A stretch of DNA of 64,000 nucleotides. It comes from Anaerolineae bacterium. Lineage in GTDB: Bacteria > Chloroflexota > Anaerolineae > Aggregatilineales > Phototrophicaceae. Position 1 is the stretch's first letter. Every line of letters begins with the position of its first letter. Both the position numbers and the translations under genes were made by a program. Under the pieces are notes generated by a model. The model was not told where the DNA came from, ran no database searches, and was given only the letters and a program-made list of their open reading frames with translations. Below, in pieces: positions 18,281 to 26,921 of the stretch. The DNA is taken from positions 1 to 64,000 of the forward strand of contig JAIOHM010000143.1 in NCBI GenBank assembly GCA_019912965.1, in the 5' to 3' direction.

Positions 18281-18670
18281 TCACGCGATAATTTCCAGAT
18301 ATGCCCGGTCATCCCCGCCCGTAAACCGCGCCATCAGATCAAGTATCCGCTTCATCATCCCGTACTTTTTGTTCAGCATCGTAATCGCTACATGATGCTC
18401 GTTCGGCTCTAAAATTCGTGCGGTTGCTTCCACTGTCTCACCCAGCACCCGCCCGCGCATATCACAGGGGGCAAGTGTGACGCGCGAAGTATGGCTGATG
18501 CGTTTGATCTTCCCTGCTGTGCGGCTCGAAAGCACATACAATTTATCGCCTTCCTGCGCGAACCACACCGGGGTCGAAACCGGCTGCCCATTTTTACGGA
18601 AGGTCGTCAGGCTCATGTATTGATGCCCATTCAAAACTGCAAATGGGTCGGTCATTGTTTGCGCCATCAT
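18281..18670 (-). CDS. PPOX class (F420/FMN-dependent) oxidoreductase-like protein
   Basis: This 129-residue split-barrel protein of the pyridoxamine 5'-phosphate oxidase class resembles the F420-dependent Rv-type PPOX enzymes: YMSLTTFRKNGQPVSTPVWFAQEGDKLYVLSSRTAGKIKRISHTSRVTLAPCDMRG spans most of the fold. These bind FMN or F420 as dimers and reduce small substrates. The start at 18670 is chosen, not the longer frame to 18760, because GAGG lies 6 bases before this ATG and the protein then has family length. F420 use would fit Chloroflexota or Actinobacteria. Confidence 0.87.
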   Translation of the reverse strand: MMAQTMTDPFAVLNGHQYMSLTTFRKNGQPVSTPVWFAQEGDKLYVLSSRTAGKIKRISHTSRVTLAPCDMRGRVLGETVEATARILEPNEHHVAITMLNKKYGMMKRILDLMARFTGGDDRAYLEIIA

Positions 18671-18813
18671 TGAATACCTCGTTTTATATGCTGTACAGAG
18701 CATATCCCGCGCCGCGCAAAATCCCCATTGGTGTCGCGTTAATAATTTCTGAGAAGCCACTACTTACGGTACAATCAGAATCAATAACCAACAACCAATA
18801 ACCGTTTAGCTTT

Positions 18814-21624
18814 ATGGACAACGCACCGCACATTTTCATCAGTTATGCCCGCCGTGATGGTCGCAGTGCTGCCGAACAGTTGGAGCGCGATCTGAGCGCC
18901 GCCGGACATCGCGTCTGGTGGGATAAACGCAGCCTCGATCCCGATCAGGATTTTACCGCCGAACTCGAACGTGCCATTGACGAGGCCGAAAGTGTGGTCT
19001 GCTGTGTGACGCCGGATACACGCCGCGATGACAGCTTCGTGCGCCGTGAAATCGGTTATGCGCTGGCGCTCCGCAAGCCGATCATCCCGTTGATTTTTGA
19101 AGACACCGTACCGCCTATCCACATTATCAATGTCACCCGTGTGGATTTCACCCGCCAGACTTGGGAAACGGCTATGCACGAACTGGCCGGACGTCTGCGC
19201 CGCGAACACCAGCATGTTGACCAGACCTATGCCCAAATCACACCGCCCGCCGACCCTTACCGTGATTATCTGAACGCGCTCTATCAGAGCATCGTCCGTT
19301 ATTTACAGCAAACGGTTTTTTCGCTGGTGACGCTGCGCGGTGAAGCTACCCCGGATGCGGTGGAAGCCAGTCCGGTGCGCGGTCTGCCAATGGCCTTCTT
19401 TCAAATCGCGGGCATTGGTGAAGAACAGCCCAATCGTTTCGACAGTTTCCCATCCGCTTTTGAGCAGTACAACGGGCGCGCGCTCCTGCTGGGCGACCCC
19501 GGCGCGGGCAAGACCACCACGTTGATGGCCTTCGCGCGCGATGCTGTTACCCGACGCCTGAATGACCCACTGCTCCCGCTGCCCATCCTCGCGCCTATTG
19601 CAACATGGGACGCCCGGCAGAACACACCGCTGGCGGATTGGCTGGTCGCCCAAAATCCGGTGATGAACGGCATGGGTTTATCGACAATGATCGCGGATGG
19701 CAAAACTCTGCTCCTGCTGGATGGATTGGACGAACTGGACGGCAAGCGCGAAGATCAACCGGATTTACACGATCCGCGCCTGCGCTTTCTCCAACTGCTG
19801 CCGACCAATAACCAGATTGTGCTGACCTGTCGCATCAAGGATTATGCTCAAATTGAGCAAAAAGCGATGCTGGAAGGTGCGGTCACGCTCCAACCGCTGG
19901 ATGACAACCAGATGCGCGCTTATATGGGTGATCTGCCGGATTTATGGGCGGCGTTGGAAACCGACTCGGCCTTGCGCGAAGTCGCCCGGACACCGCTGCT
20001 GCTCAGTCTGTTCATGTTCGCTTTTAACGGACTGGCCGATGAAGCTAAAAAACTGCGTGATCTGACGCGCGGCGATTTGCGGGACACCATTTTCGAAACC
20101 TATGTTCGCCGCCGTTACGCCTACGAAGCCCGCAAAAAGCGCACACCCATGCCCTTCACACTGGACGAGATTTATCGGGTGTTGGGGCAGCTTGCCGTCG
20201 AGGACATTGGCGGGGTATTCGTGCGCGAAAATGTACTCAAACAGGCTGATTTTGCCGGATTGCTTGGTGATCGAACACAGGCTTTCATTGATTTAGGTAT
20301 CGAACTGCATCTGCTTGTCCCCGGTGAAGGCACGACTTTTCGGTTCATTCATCTGCTCCTGCGGGATTATTTTGGGTTCAAATATGCGCTCGATCATTTG
20401 TATGCCGAAGACAAAATGACGCGCATTCAGGCAGTATATGCATTGGGTGAATTGGGGGAAGAACGCGCCCTCGAACCGTTCATCAAGGCATTGACTGATA
20501 ACAGTGGTTCAATCCGTTCACAGGCGGCTTATGGTTTGGGCAAGCTGGGCGATAAACGAGCCGTTGAACCCTTAATCGCTGCCCTTCAGGATACCAGTTC
20601 ACATGTGCGCCGTAATGCGGTTATGTCCTTAAGCCAGCTTCAGGATAAACGAGCCGTTGAGCCATTACTCGCCTTGCTGACTGATGCCGACCGTCTCATC
20701 CGCCGCAGTGCCGCCGATGCACTCGGTAAATTAGCGGATGCCCGCGCGGTTGAAGCCTTAATTACCCTGCTGACCGACTCCGATCATTATGTCCGCATGA
20801 GTGCCGCCACTGCTTTAGGCAGCATCCACGACCCACGCGCCATCGAGCCGTTGGTCGCCTGTCTGGGCAGTGAAGATGCTTATATCCGCAGTTCCGCTAC
20901 CCGCGCCCTGCTGGACTTTGGCGAAGCGGCAATCCGACCACTGCTGCGTGCCCGCTACAGCGATAACAAAAGCCTGAGCAAATATGCACAGGAGGTACTG
21001 GAGAAATTTGGCGTTAGCCTTCTGCCATCTCTCATAGTAGCGTTAGGCGATGCTGAGGCTGATATTCGCAGCCCAGCCGCAGCCCAGTTGCGCTATCTTA
21101 ATGAGCCACACACAGTAAATCTGCTAATCGATACATTGAACGATGTCGATGCTGGTGTGCGAATCAGTGCAGCTTACGCGCTTGGCTGGATGGGGGATAA
21201 ACGGGCAGTTCAAGCCCTTATGCGGCTGCTAACCGAAAACGATTTAAGTGTACGTTATACCGCAGCCGGGGCACTGGCACGGCTAGGGGATGAAAGTGCT
21301 TTCGATCCATTGGTGGAAGCCATGAGTAGTCCTGACCCGGATATTCGCCGTAAAGCGGCTGATATGCTGGGCGAATTGGCTGATCCGCGCGGCTTGGATG
21401 CGTTGGTGAATGCGCTTCACGATACAGACGCAAAAGTGCGGGTGAGTGCCGCTGATGCGCTGGTCTGGCTGAAAGACGAACGCGCCGTGCCGCCGTTAAT
21501 CGCCGCGCTTGAAGATTTGGATGCGGAAGTGCGAATTAGTGTGGTCGGTGCGCTCAGTTTGATCGGCACACCGGAAGCATTGGCCGCCGTCACCGAATAC
21601 CGCCAGCGCACTACCAAACCCTGA
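18814..21624 (+). CDS. TIR-NACHT-HEAT repeat protein (STAND NTPase)
   Basis: The 936-residue protein combines three modules. A TIR domain (about 5-128) starts HIFISYARRDG, with WWDKRSL and the candidate catalytic Glu79 in FVRREIGYALALRKPIIPL. A NACHT-type STAND NTPase (about 222-525) has Walker A GDPGAGKTT (227-235) and Walker B TLLLLDGLDELDG (298-310). About twelve 31-residue HEAT/PBS-lyase repeats follow from about 535 to 930. TIR effectors that cleave NAD, STAND oligomerisation and a repeat sensor are the parts of known antiphage systems such as Avs and bacterial NACHT proteins. A signalling role is the alternative. It stands alone between housekeeping genes; no ribosome-binding site is evident before the ATG. 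Confidence 0.92.
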   Translation: MDNAPHIFISYARRDGRSAAEQLERDLSAAGHRVWWDKRSLDPDQDFTAELERAIDEAESVVCCVTPDTRRDDSFVRREIGYALALRKPIIPLIFEDTVPPIHIINVTRVDFTRQTWETAMHELAGRLRREHQHVDQTYAQITPPADPYRDYLNALYQSIVRYLQQTVFSLVTLRGEATPDAVEASPVRGLPMAFFQIAGIGEEQPNRFDSFPSAFEQYNGRALLLGDPGAGKTTTLMAFARDAVTRRLNDPLLPLPILAPIATWDARQNTPLADWLVAQNPVMNGMGLSTMIADGKTLLLLDGLDELDGKREDQPDLHDPRLRFLQLLPTNNQIVLTCRIKDYAQIEQKAMLEGAVTLQPLDDNQMRAYMGDLPDLWAALETDSALREVARTPLLLSLFMFAFNGLADEAKKLRDLTRGDLRDTIFETYVRRRYAYEARKKRTPMPFTLDEIYRVLGQLAVEDIGGVFVRENVLKQADFAGLLGDRTQAFIDLGIELHLLVPGEGTTFRFIHLLLRDYFGFKYALDHLYAEDKMTRIQAVYALGELGEERALEPFIKALTDNSGSIRSQAAYGLGKLGDKRAVEPLIAALQDTSSHVRRNAVMSLSQLQDKRAVEPLLALLTDADRLIRRSAADALGKLADARAVEALITLLTDSDHYVRMSAATALGSIHDPRAIEPLVACLGSEDAYIRSSATRALLDFGEAAIRPLLRARYSDNKSLSKYAQEVLEKFGVSLLPSLIVALGDAEADIRSPAAAQLRYLNEPHTVNLLIDTLNDVDAGVRISAAYALGWMGDKRAVQALMRLLTENDLSVRYTAAGALARLGDESAFDPLVEAMSSPDPDIRRKAADMLGELADPRGLDALVNALHDTDAKVRVSAADALVWLKDERAVPPLIAALEDLDAEVRISVVGALSLIGTPEALAAVTEYRQRTTKP

Positions 21625-21713
21625 CACCCCACAAATTAGGTGTTTACCGGAGCAACTTCACCTTCTATTGCTCGTAAATTAGAGTAACTGATTACGAACA
21701 ACGGGAGGCAGAA

Positions 21714-22031
21714 ATGCTCGTTACAACTACCAATACGCTGGAAGGCAAGCGAATCCTGGAATATCTGGGGATCGTCAGCGGTGAAACCATCATGGGGGCC
21801 AACATCATCCGGGATTTCATGGCCGGGATAACCGATATTGTCGGCGGTCGTGCCAGTGCCTACGAAAAATCGCTGGTGGAGGCCAAACGGATTGCCATGA
21901 AGGAAATGATAGACGAGGCGCATAAACTGGGTGCGAACGCTGTCATCGGCATTGATCTGGACTATGAAACGGTTGGGCAGGGTAGTATGTTGATGGTCAG
22001 CGTCAGCGGCACAGCCGTCGTGGTGGAGTAA
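21714..22031 (+). CDS. YbjQ family (UPF0145) heavy-metal-binding-domain protein
   Basis: The 105-residue product matches the YbjQ family over its whole length: [30 protein letters not shown], the [13 protein letters not shown] segment, and the C-terminal [18 protein letters not shown]. Members form pentameric rings of unknown function. A strong GGGAGG ribosome-binding site precedes the ATG. The gene ends at a bidirectional hairpin shared with the convergent RIO kinase gene. Confidence 0.93.
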   Translation: MLVTTTNTLEGKRILEYLGIVSGETIMGANIIRDFMAGITDIVGGRASAYEKSLVEAKRIAMKEMIDEAHKLGANAVIGIDLDYETVGQGSMLMVSVSGTAVVVE

Positions 22032-22045
22032 GTTTTAGACAAAAC

Positions 22046-22078
22046 TCGATTGGGAGCGCGGTTTGCGCCCCCAATCGA
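22046..22078. terminator. Bidirectional terminator between ybjQ-like and RIO kinase genes
   Basis: TCGATTGGG-A-GCGC pairs with GCGC-C-CCCAATCGA, a 13-bp stem with one A-C mismatch and a 5-base loop. It lies exactly between two convergent stops (22031 and 22096). Confidence 0.7.
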
Positions 22079-22095
22079 AATCTGTTTGAAACCCA

Positions 22096-23112
22096 TCAGG
22101 CTTCTTCCGGTGCAAGCCGGGAAAGGTCAGCAGCACGCTGTTGAGCATCTTGCTCCACATAACGTTTCCATAACCGCCGCATGATCGGCGCGGGGTCGCG
22201 CTCTGCGCCCTGATTGGCAAAGTAACTGCAAACACGCTCAATGTCGCGCTTGAGGATGCCATAAGCCTGACTGTTGTTGTGGCTGTCCGTCACCTGCGGG
22301 AAGTCAATAAGCGTGATCGCCCCTTCCCAGTACAGGATGTTGTAGGATGAAAGATCGCCGTGAATCATGCCGTGTGACAGCATGAGTTCCACATTCCGCA
22401 GCACTTCTTCCAGCAGTTCATGGGCTTCATCAACTTCCAGCGAGACTTCGCTGAGGGTGGAGGCCGCACGCCCTGCATCGCCCACATATCCCATCAGAAT
22501 TGCGTTGGTGCTGGCGGCATACGGCTTGGGCACGGCTGCACCGATGTTGTAAAGGCGTTGCAGTGTGGTGTATTCATACATCAGCCATGAAGTGTGGGAT
22601 ACCTGCGCGCCGAAAGCTGTCTTTTTGCCGACAGCCCGCATCAGGCGATGATCGGTTTCTTTAGCTGCCTTGCCATCCGAAGTCAGGATTTGGCGACCTT
22701 CGCGGTACATTTTGTCATTGCGGAGCTGCCGGAACTGGCGTGGACGATACACCTTCGCCGCCAGTAGTTCAGCATCCATACCGGGACGGGCAGCACAGCG
22801 GTAAACGCTGGCTTCTTTCCCACCGCGCACCTGTCCCAGCACATCCGTGATGTACTCCATGCGGTAGAAGTCGCCCAAAGATTTCATCAGCCAGCCTTCT
22901 TCATAGCGTGAAGGCTGATAAGTTGTCTGAAAACCGCCTTCCGTACCGCCAATCGGGGCAAGTTCCGCCCGGATGTCGTGTTCGGATTTTTTGGGTACAT
23001 GTTTCACGCCCTTATGTTTGCGGGCGCGCCGTGCCTGACGGTCGTTCTGTGTCGGATCGAAAAAGTCTTCATACATATCGAAATCGTCGTTCATGCGGCG
23101 ATTGTGATTCAA
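22096..23112 (-). CDS. RIO-type atypical Ser/Thr kinase
   Basis: This 338-residue RIO-family kinase has a basic, disordered N-terminus (to about residue 70). The P-loop-like region GQVRGGKEASVYRC comes next, then the catalytic Lys in LLAAKVYRPRQF, the catalytic loop MIHGDLSSYNILY and the metal-binding ITLIDFPQ. The insertion before the catalytic loop resembles RIO1. In archaea and eukaryotes RIO kinases help ribosome maturation; the role of bacterial copies is less clear. The start at 23112 could also be the Met seven codons later. A 21-codon ORF with an AGGAGG site lies upstream on the same strand. Confidence 0.9.
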   Translation of the reverse strand: MNHNRRMNDDFDMYEDFFDPTQNDRQARRARKHKGVKHVPKKSEHDIRAELAPIGGTEGGFQTTYQPSRYEEGWLMKSLGDFYRMEYITDVLGQVRGGKEASVYRCAARPGMDAELLAAKVYRPRQFRQLRNDKMYREGRQILTSDGKAAKETDHRLMRAVGKKTAFGAQVSHTSWLMYEYTTLQRLYNIGAAVPKPYAASTNAILMGYVGDAGRAASTLSEVSLEVDEAHELLEEVLRNVELMLSHGMIHGDLSSYNILYWEGAITLIDFPQVTDSHNNSQAYGILKRDIERVCSYFANQGAERDPAPIMRRLWKRYVEQDAQQRAADLSRLAPEEA

Positions 23113-23345
23113 GGTTGGTTTCCCTTATGCGTTTGCTATTCAATGTGCTAAAAGCAGCTTCACCATGCCATACAGCACGGCACGTCGGATGTCTCCGTCG
23201 TTCGAGGTCGTTTTGAACATAAGGGTCAGATGCAGGCTAATGGCCAGCAGGTAGACTCAATCCACGTACCCCAAACCGGGCAGCGGTACATGAATACACC
23301 TGTAGCCTGAAAACGCGGGAAAAGGGATATAATCCCCAAGCGTTG

Positions 23346-23411
23346 TTAAGCGTTTGCGGGGTAAGGCGTATTCTGTCCAACAAGGACGACAACCGTTTTC
23401 ACTTGTTCCAT
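23346..23411 (-). CDS. 21-residue peptide ORF with strong ribosome-binding site
   Basis: The frame starts with ATG at 23411 and reads MEQVKTVVVLVG-QNTPYPANA. A perfect AGGAGG lies at 23420-23425, 8 bases upstream, which is stronger than the sites of most genes in this window. It points toward the RIO kinase gene, whose start is 230 bases downstream. It could be a small protein or a leader peptide. There is no homology evidence. Confidence 0.3.
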   Translation of the reverse strand: MEQVKTVVVLVGQNTPYPANA

Positions 23412-23492
23412 ATAACACGCCTCCTGTGTTTTGCTTGAACAACGAGATAACTATAGCATAGGGTTGAAAAATTTGTCAAAGGCGAAAAGGAT

Positions 23493-23513
23493 TGCGCGGG
23501 GCGCATCTTTTTT
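23493..23513 (+). terminator. Short hairpin followed by a T-run
   Basis: TGCGC and GCGCA form a 5-bp stem around GGG, followed by TCTTTTTT. It has the shape of a small intrinsic terminator on the plus strand, but no plus-strand gene lies upstream, so it may end an unannotated short transcript or be incidental. Confidence 0.35.
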
Positions 23514-23712
23514 GTATATTCCGTACCATGACGACGCACGAACGCTGGATTAACCTCTATCGCGGCTGGATTCTGGTGGATGACAACCGCGCCCCCATAT
23601 CATGGTCTCTGGTCTATTGATCTCTGTCTTGCGCTGATCGGATTCCATTGACTGCGCTTCTGTATTCACAAGTCCGCCGCATTTGAATATCACACTGTAA
23701 GGGATGATGTGC

Positions 23713-26577
23713 ATGGAAATAATGCTTATCGTCGTAGCTCCATTTTTGCTGGCAATTGCCGCATTGGTCGCCCGATCCTATTTGCCGTCTGCGCGTCAAG
23801 GCTGGCTGCTGGCGGCGGGATTGGCTGCGTTGTTTGTGTTGGGGCTTGGTCAGTTGGGGAGTGTTACTGCACAGGGCGCGGTGACGTTCAGCGCCACATG
23901 GGTAGCCGCCCTTGACCTGAATCTGTCGTTCTATCTGGACGGGCTGGCGCTGCTGTTTGTACTGGTTGTCACCGGGCTTGGAACGGCTGTCACCTTTTAT
24001 GGCGGTTACTATTTTGAGGATGCTCAGGAATCCGGTCATTTTTTCGCGCTGATGATGGCCTTTACCGGGGCGATGCTGGCGCTGGTCACGGCTGGTAATG
24101 TGCTGACGTTGTTCATCAGTTGGGAATTGACGAGCATTATCTCATTCCTGCTCATCGGTTTTTACGGAGATGTCAAAGCACGGGGTGGGGCATTACAAGC
24201 GCTGATTGTGACCGGGGGCGGTGGTCTGGCGCTGCTGGTCGGTCTGCTGCTGATTGGTACTGCCGCCGGAACGATGGAAATCAGCGCAATTTTGAGCAGT
24301 GGCGATGTGCTGCGTGAACATCCCTGGTATACAGCGATTGTGATTCTGGTTTGCGTAGGCAGTTTTAGCAAAAGCGCCCAGTGGCCGCTGCATTTCTGGC
24401 TGCCAGAGGCAATGACCGCACCTACCCCGGCCAGCGCGTTTTTGCATTCAGCCACAATGGTCAAAGCAGGGGTGTATTTGCTGGCGCGGTTGTATCCAGT
24501 GCTAGGGGATGCTGCCCTGTGGGAAAGTGTGCTGGTGACTTTCGGTCTGATTACCATGCTAATCGGCGCGTTTCTGGCGCTGCGACAGCAGGATTTAAAA
24601 GGTAGTCTGGCATTTTCAACGATCAGCCAGTTAGGTGCGCTGGTGGCGCTGCTGGGACTGCCTCATTCGGAAGGTATTAAGGCCGCTATGGTTGGTATCC
24701 TAGGACACGCGCTGTACAAGGGTGCGCTGTTTTTGGTGGTTGGGGCTGTTGACCATGCGACTGGAACGCGCGATTTGAGCCAATTGGGTGGTTTGCGAAC
24801 GCGGATGCAGGGTTTTGCGGTGGTCACGGCGCTGGCAGGTTTGTCGATGGCTGGTATCCCGCCGCTGTTGGGCTTTGTCGCCAAAGAACTGCTGATCGAG
24901 TCAAGCCTGCACGCGGCATCAACACTGGCGGTTGGGGTGGTGGTCATCAGTGCGGCGCTGACGGTGGCAATGGCGTTGATTCTGTTCTGGGATGTGTTTA
25001 TGCGACCGGCTGTTCATGACGATCATGGGCATTTTCACGCCCTGCCATCCCCGATGGTTTATGGCCCGGCGGGGTTGGCGGGTTTGTCATTGCTGCTGGG
25101 TTTACTGGTTGGGCCACTGGTGACGCCGATTATCACCCCGACTGTTGGCGAACCTGTCAAGTTGTATCTGTTCGCGCCGGAAATCATTACATCACCGCTG
25201 TTGTTGAGCGGGCTGGCGATTGCTGGAGGCATTGCCATCTTCCTGACGCGGAATATATGGCGGACGTGGGCATTCCCGGCGCTGCCTTCCGGCGGACAGA
25301 TTTATCAAAGCCTTGTGCGCGGCGTCGAAGTGGTGGCTGATCTGGCACTCAAAACGCAGGCCGGGAAAATTCGATATTATCTGGTCATCATTCTGGCGGT
25401 GGTTATCGGTTTGATGTCTACCGCCGGACTCAGCACGTTGGTCAACCTGAGTGCCATCAATGTCCAGTTTCGCAGCGCGGCGGATGTGCTCAAAATTATG
25501 CTGCTGCTGCTGGCGTTGGGAACTATGCTGGCGAGTATTTTGTTCAAGCAGCATTTGCTGGCGGCGCTGGCGCTGGGTGTTTCCGGTTACAGCATAGGCG
25601 GTGTCTTTTTGCTGGAACCTGCGCCGGATGTGGCCTTAGTCCAATTTTTAGTGGAAACGCTGGGCACGGTACTGATTATCCTGATTCTGGCACGAACCAG
25701 CGCCCCGGAACGCCTGAAAGCTATCCAGAATTTGTGGGGTGGGACGCGCGCTGGATTGTGGCGGGATATAGCCATTTCAACGCTTGTGGGGGTAGGGATT
25801 ACGCTGTTCGCGCTGGCTGCCGTCAACAGCCGCCCGACGCGGGACACGGTCGCCACATGGCATCTGCAAAATGCACTGCCACAAACCGGTGCTTCTGATG
25901 TCGTAGCGGCGATTGTGACCGATTTTCGGGGTATGGATACCCTGATCGAAATTACGGTATTTGGCATGGCGGCGTTGGGTGTTTTGACGCTGCTCACCCT
26001 GCCTACACGCGGGAAACCGATTGAGCTGGCATCCCGCTTTCGCCCTCTCCGGCGGTTACTGTTACGACGTGGGGCAGCTATCAATGAGAAAGCAAATGAG
26101 GTGCAGGTCGAGATAGAGGAGGATGAGGAAGTTTATACCTTCAAATTCTCTGATCCGCTGACCCGAATGGCTGCCCGGTTGGTACTGCCGTTCGCGCTGC
26201 TGATTGCGCTGGGTCACATTCTGTATGGTGGCGGCGCACCCGGCGATGGTTTTACGGCGGGCGTGATCGGCGGTCTGGGCGTGGCGGTGTGGTACATCGT
26301 GTTTGGCTATGCAGATGCCAAACGGCGTTTGCACTGGATACATCCAGCCCGGTTAATTGGCTTTGGGTTAGCCCTGTCGTTGATTAATGCTGTGCTGCCG
26401 CTGTTGTTCGGGCGCGATTTTTTGGCTGTTACCCTTCTCAAAGATGTGGCGCTCCCGGCTGGGTTGAAATTTTCGTCAACGGTGGTATTTGAAGTCGCCA
26501 TCTGTTTAACGGTATTGGGCGGTGTCAGTGCTGTTATGGAAGCCATTTCGCATCCCAAAGAGGTAGAGAGATTATGA
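23713..26577 (+). CDS. mrpA: Mrp Na+/H+ antiporter subunit A fused to subunit B
   Basis: The 954-residue membrane protein carries the NuoL-like antiporter core: the discontinuous helix regions with LTLFISWELTSIISFLLIGFY, the lysine-bearing SFSKSAQWPLHFWLPEAMTAPTPASAFLHSATMVKAGVYLLARL, and FAVVTALAGLSMAGIPPLLGFVAKE. The C-terminal MbhD/MbhE-like region follows (PAPDVALVQFLVETLGTVLIILIL, IEITVFGMAALGVLTLL). The last 130 residues form an MrpB domain (LIALGHILYGGGAPGDGFTAGVIGGLGVAVWYIVFG). ATG at 23713 is preferred over 23704/23707 because AAGGG then sits 9 bases upstream. It is the first gene of a complete mrp operon; the stop overlaps the mrpC start in ATGA. Confidence 0.92.
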   Translation: MEIMLIVVAPFLLAIAALVARSYLPSARQGWLLAAGLAALFVLGLGQLGSVTAQGAVTFSATWVAALDLNLSFYLDGLALLFVLVVTGLGTAVTFYGGYYFEDAQESGHFFALMMAFTGAMLALVTAGNVLTLFISWELTSIISFLLIGFYGDVKARGGALQALIVTGGGGLALLVGLLLIGTAAGTMEISAILSSGDVLREHPWYTAIVILVCVGSFSKSAQWPLHFWLPEAMTAPTPASAFLHSATMVKAGVYLLARLYPVLGDAALWESVLVTFGLITMLIGAFLALRQQDLKGSLAFSTISQLGALVALLGLPHSEGIKAAMVGILGHALYKGALFLVVGAVDHATGTRDLSQLGGLRTRMQGFAVVTALAGLSMAGIPPLLGFVAKELLIESSLHAASTLAVGVVVISAALTVAMALILFWDVFMRPAVHDDHGHFHALPSPMVYGPAGLAGLSLLLGLLVGPLVTPIITPTVGEPVKLYLFAPEIITSPLLLSGLAIAGGIAIFLTRNIWRTWAFPALPSGGQIYQSLVRGVEVVADLALKTQAGKIRYYLVIILAVVIGLMSTAGLSTLVNLSAINVQFRSAADVLKIMLLLLALGTMLASILFKQHLLAALALGVSGYSIGGVFLLEPAPDVALVQFLVETLGTVLIILILARTSAPERLKAIQNLWGGTRAGLWRDIAISTLVGVGITLFALAAVNSRPTRDTVATWHLQNALPQTGASDVVAAIVTDFRGMDTLIEITVFGMAALGVLTLLTLPTRGKPIELASRFRPLRRLLLRRGAAINEKANEVQVEIEEDEEVYTFKFSDPLTRMAARLVLPFALLIALGHILYGGGAPGDGFTAGVIGGLGVAVWYIVFGYADAKRRLHWIHPARLIGFGLALSLINAVLPLLFGRDFLAVTLLKDVALPAGLKFSSTVVFEVAICLTVLGGVSAVMEAISHPKEVERL

Positions 26578-26918
26578 ACGCGATATTTGCGATTGCGACC
26601 GGAATCATGTTCGGTTTAGGTGTTTTCCAGCTTTTGCGCCGCGACCTGATTAAATCCGCGATGGGCTTTTATATCCTGTTCACCGCTATCAATCTGCTGC
26701 TGCTGGCAGTTGGGGCTTTCAACGGGCAGGTGGCGGCTTATGTGGATAAGAACAATCAGATTGCGGGACAACCCAGCGACCCGGTTGTGCAGGCGCTTTT
26801 GCTGACTGCTATCGTCATCAGCTTTGGTTCGTATGCCCTGTTATTAGGGTTCATTGCACTCTCATCCCGCCGTTTTCAAACGGTTGACTCGGACGAAATC
26901 GACCACCTGAAAGGTTAG
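26574..26918 (+). CDS. mrpC: Mrp antiporter subunit C (NuoK-like)
   Basis: The 114-residue product has three membrane spans and the NuoK/MrpC pattern: FGLGVFQLLRRDLIKSAMGFYILFTAINLLLLAVGAF and DPVVQALLLTAIVISFGSYALLLGFIAL. It corresponds to the small subunit next to the antiporter modules. The start overlaps the mrpA stop (ATGA), so translation is coupled; the mrpD start follows 3 bases after its stop. Confidence 0.95.
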   Translation: MNAIFAIATGIMFGLGVFQLLRRDLIKSAMGFYILFTAINLLLLAVGAFNGQVAAYVDKNNQIAGQPSDPVVQALLLTAIVISFGSYALLLGFIALSSRRFQTVDSDEIDHLKG

Positions 26919-26921
26919 CTG

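Larger units (their letters stand above)
23113..23712. other. Long intergenic region between RIO kinase and mrp operon
   Basis: This 600-base gap separates two divergent genes. On the minus strand it holds a 21-codon frame with a perfect Shine-Dalgarno site (23346-23425). On the plus strand it holds a small hairpin with a T-run (23493-23513) and a 30-codon frame (23528-23620) of no known family. A transcription start for each flanking gene must lie here, but I see no strong consensus promoter. Confidence 0.6.

Noticed and set aside
23528..23620. 30-codon plus-strand frame in the gap before the mrp operon
   Set aside because: It has no ribosome-binding site and no recognised family; it may be chance or a gene remnant.
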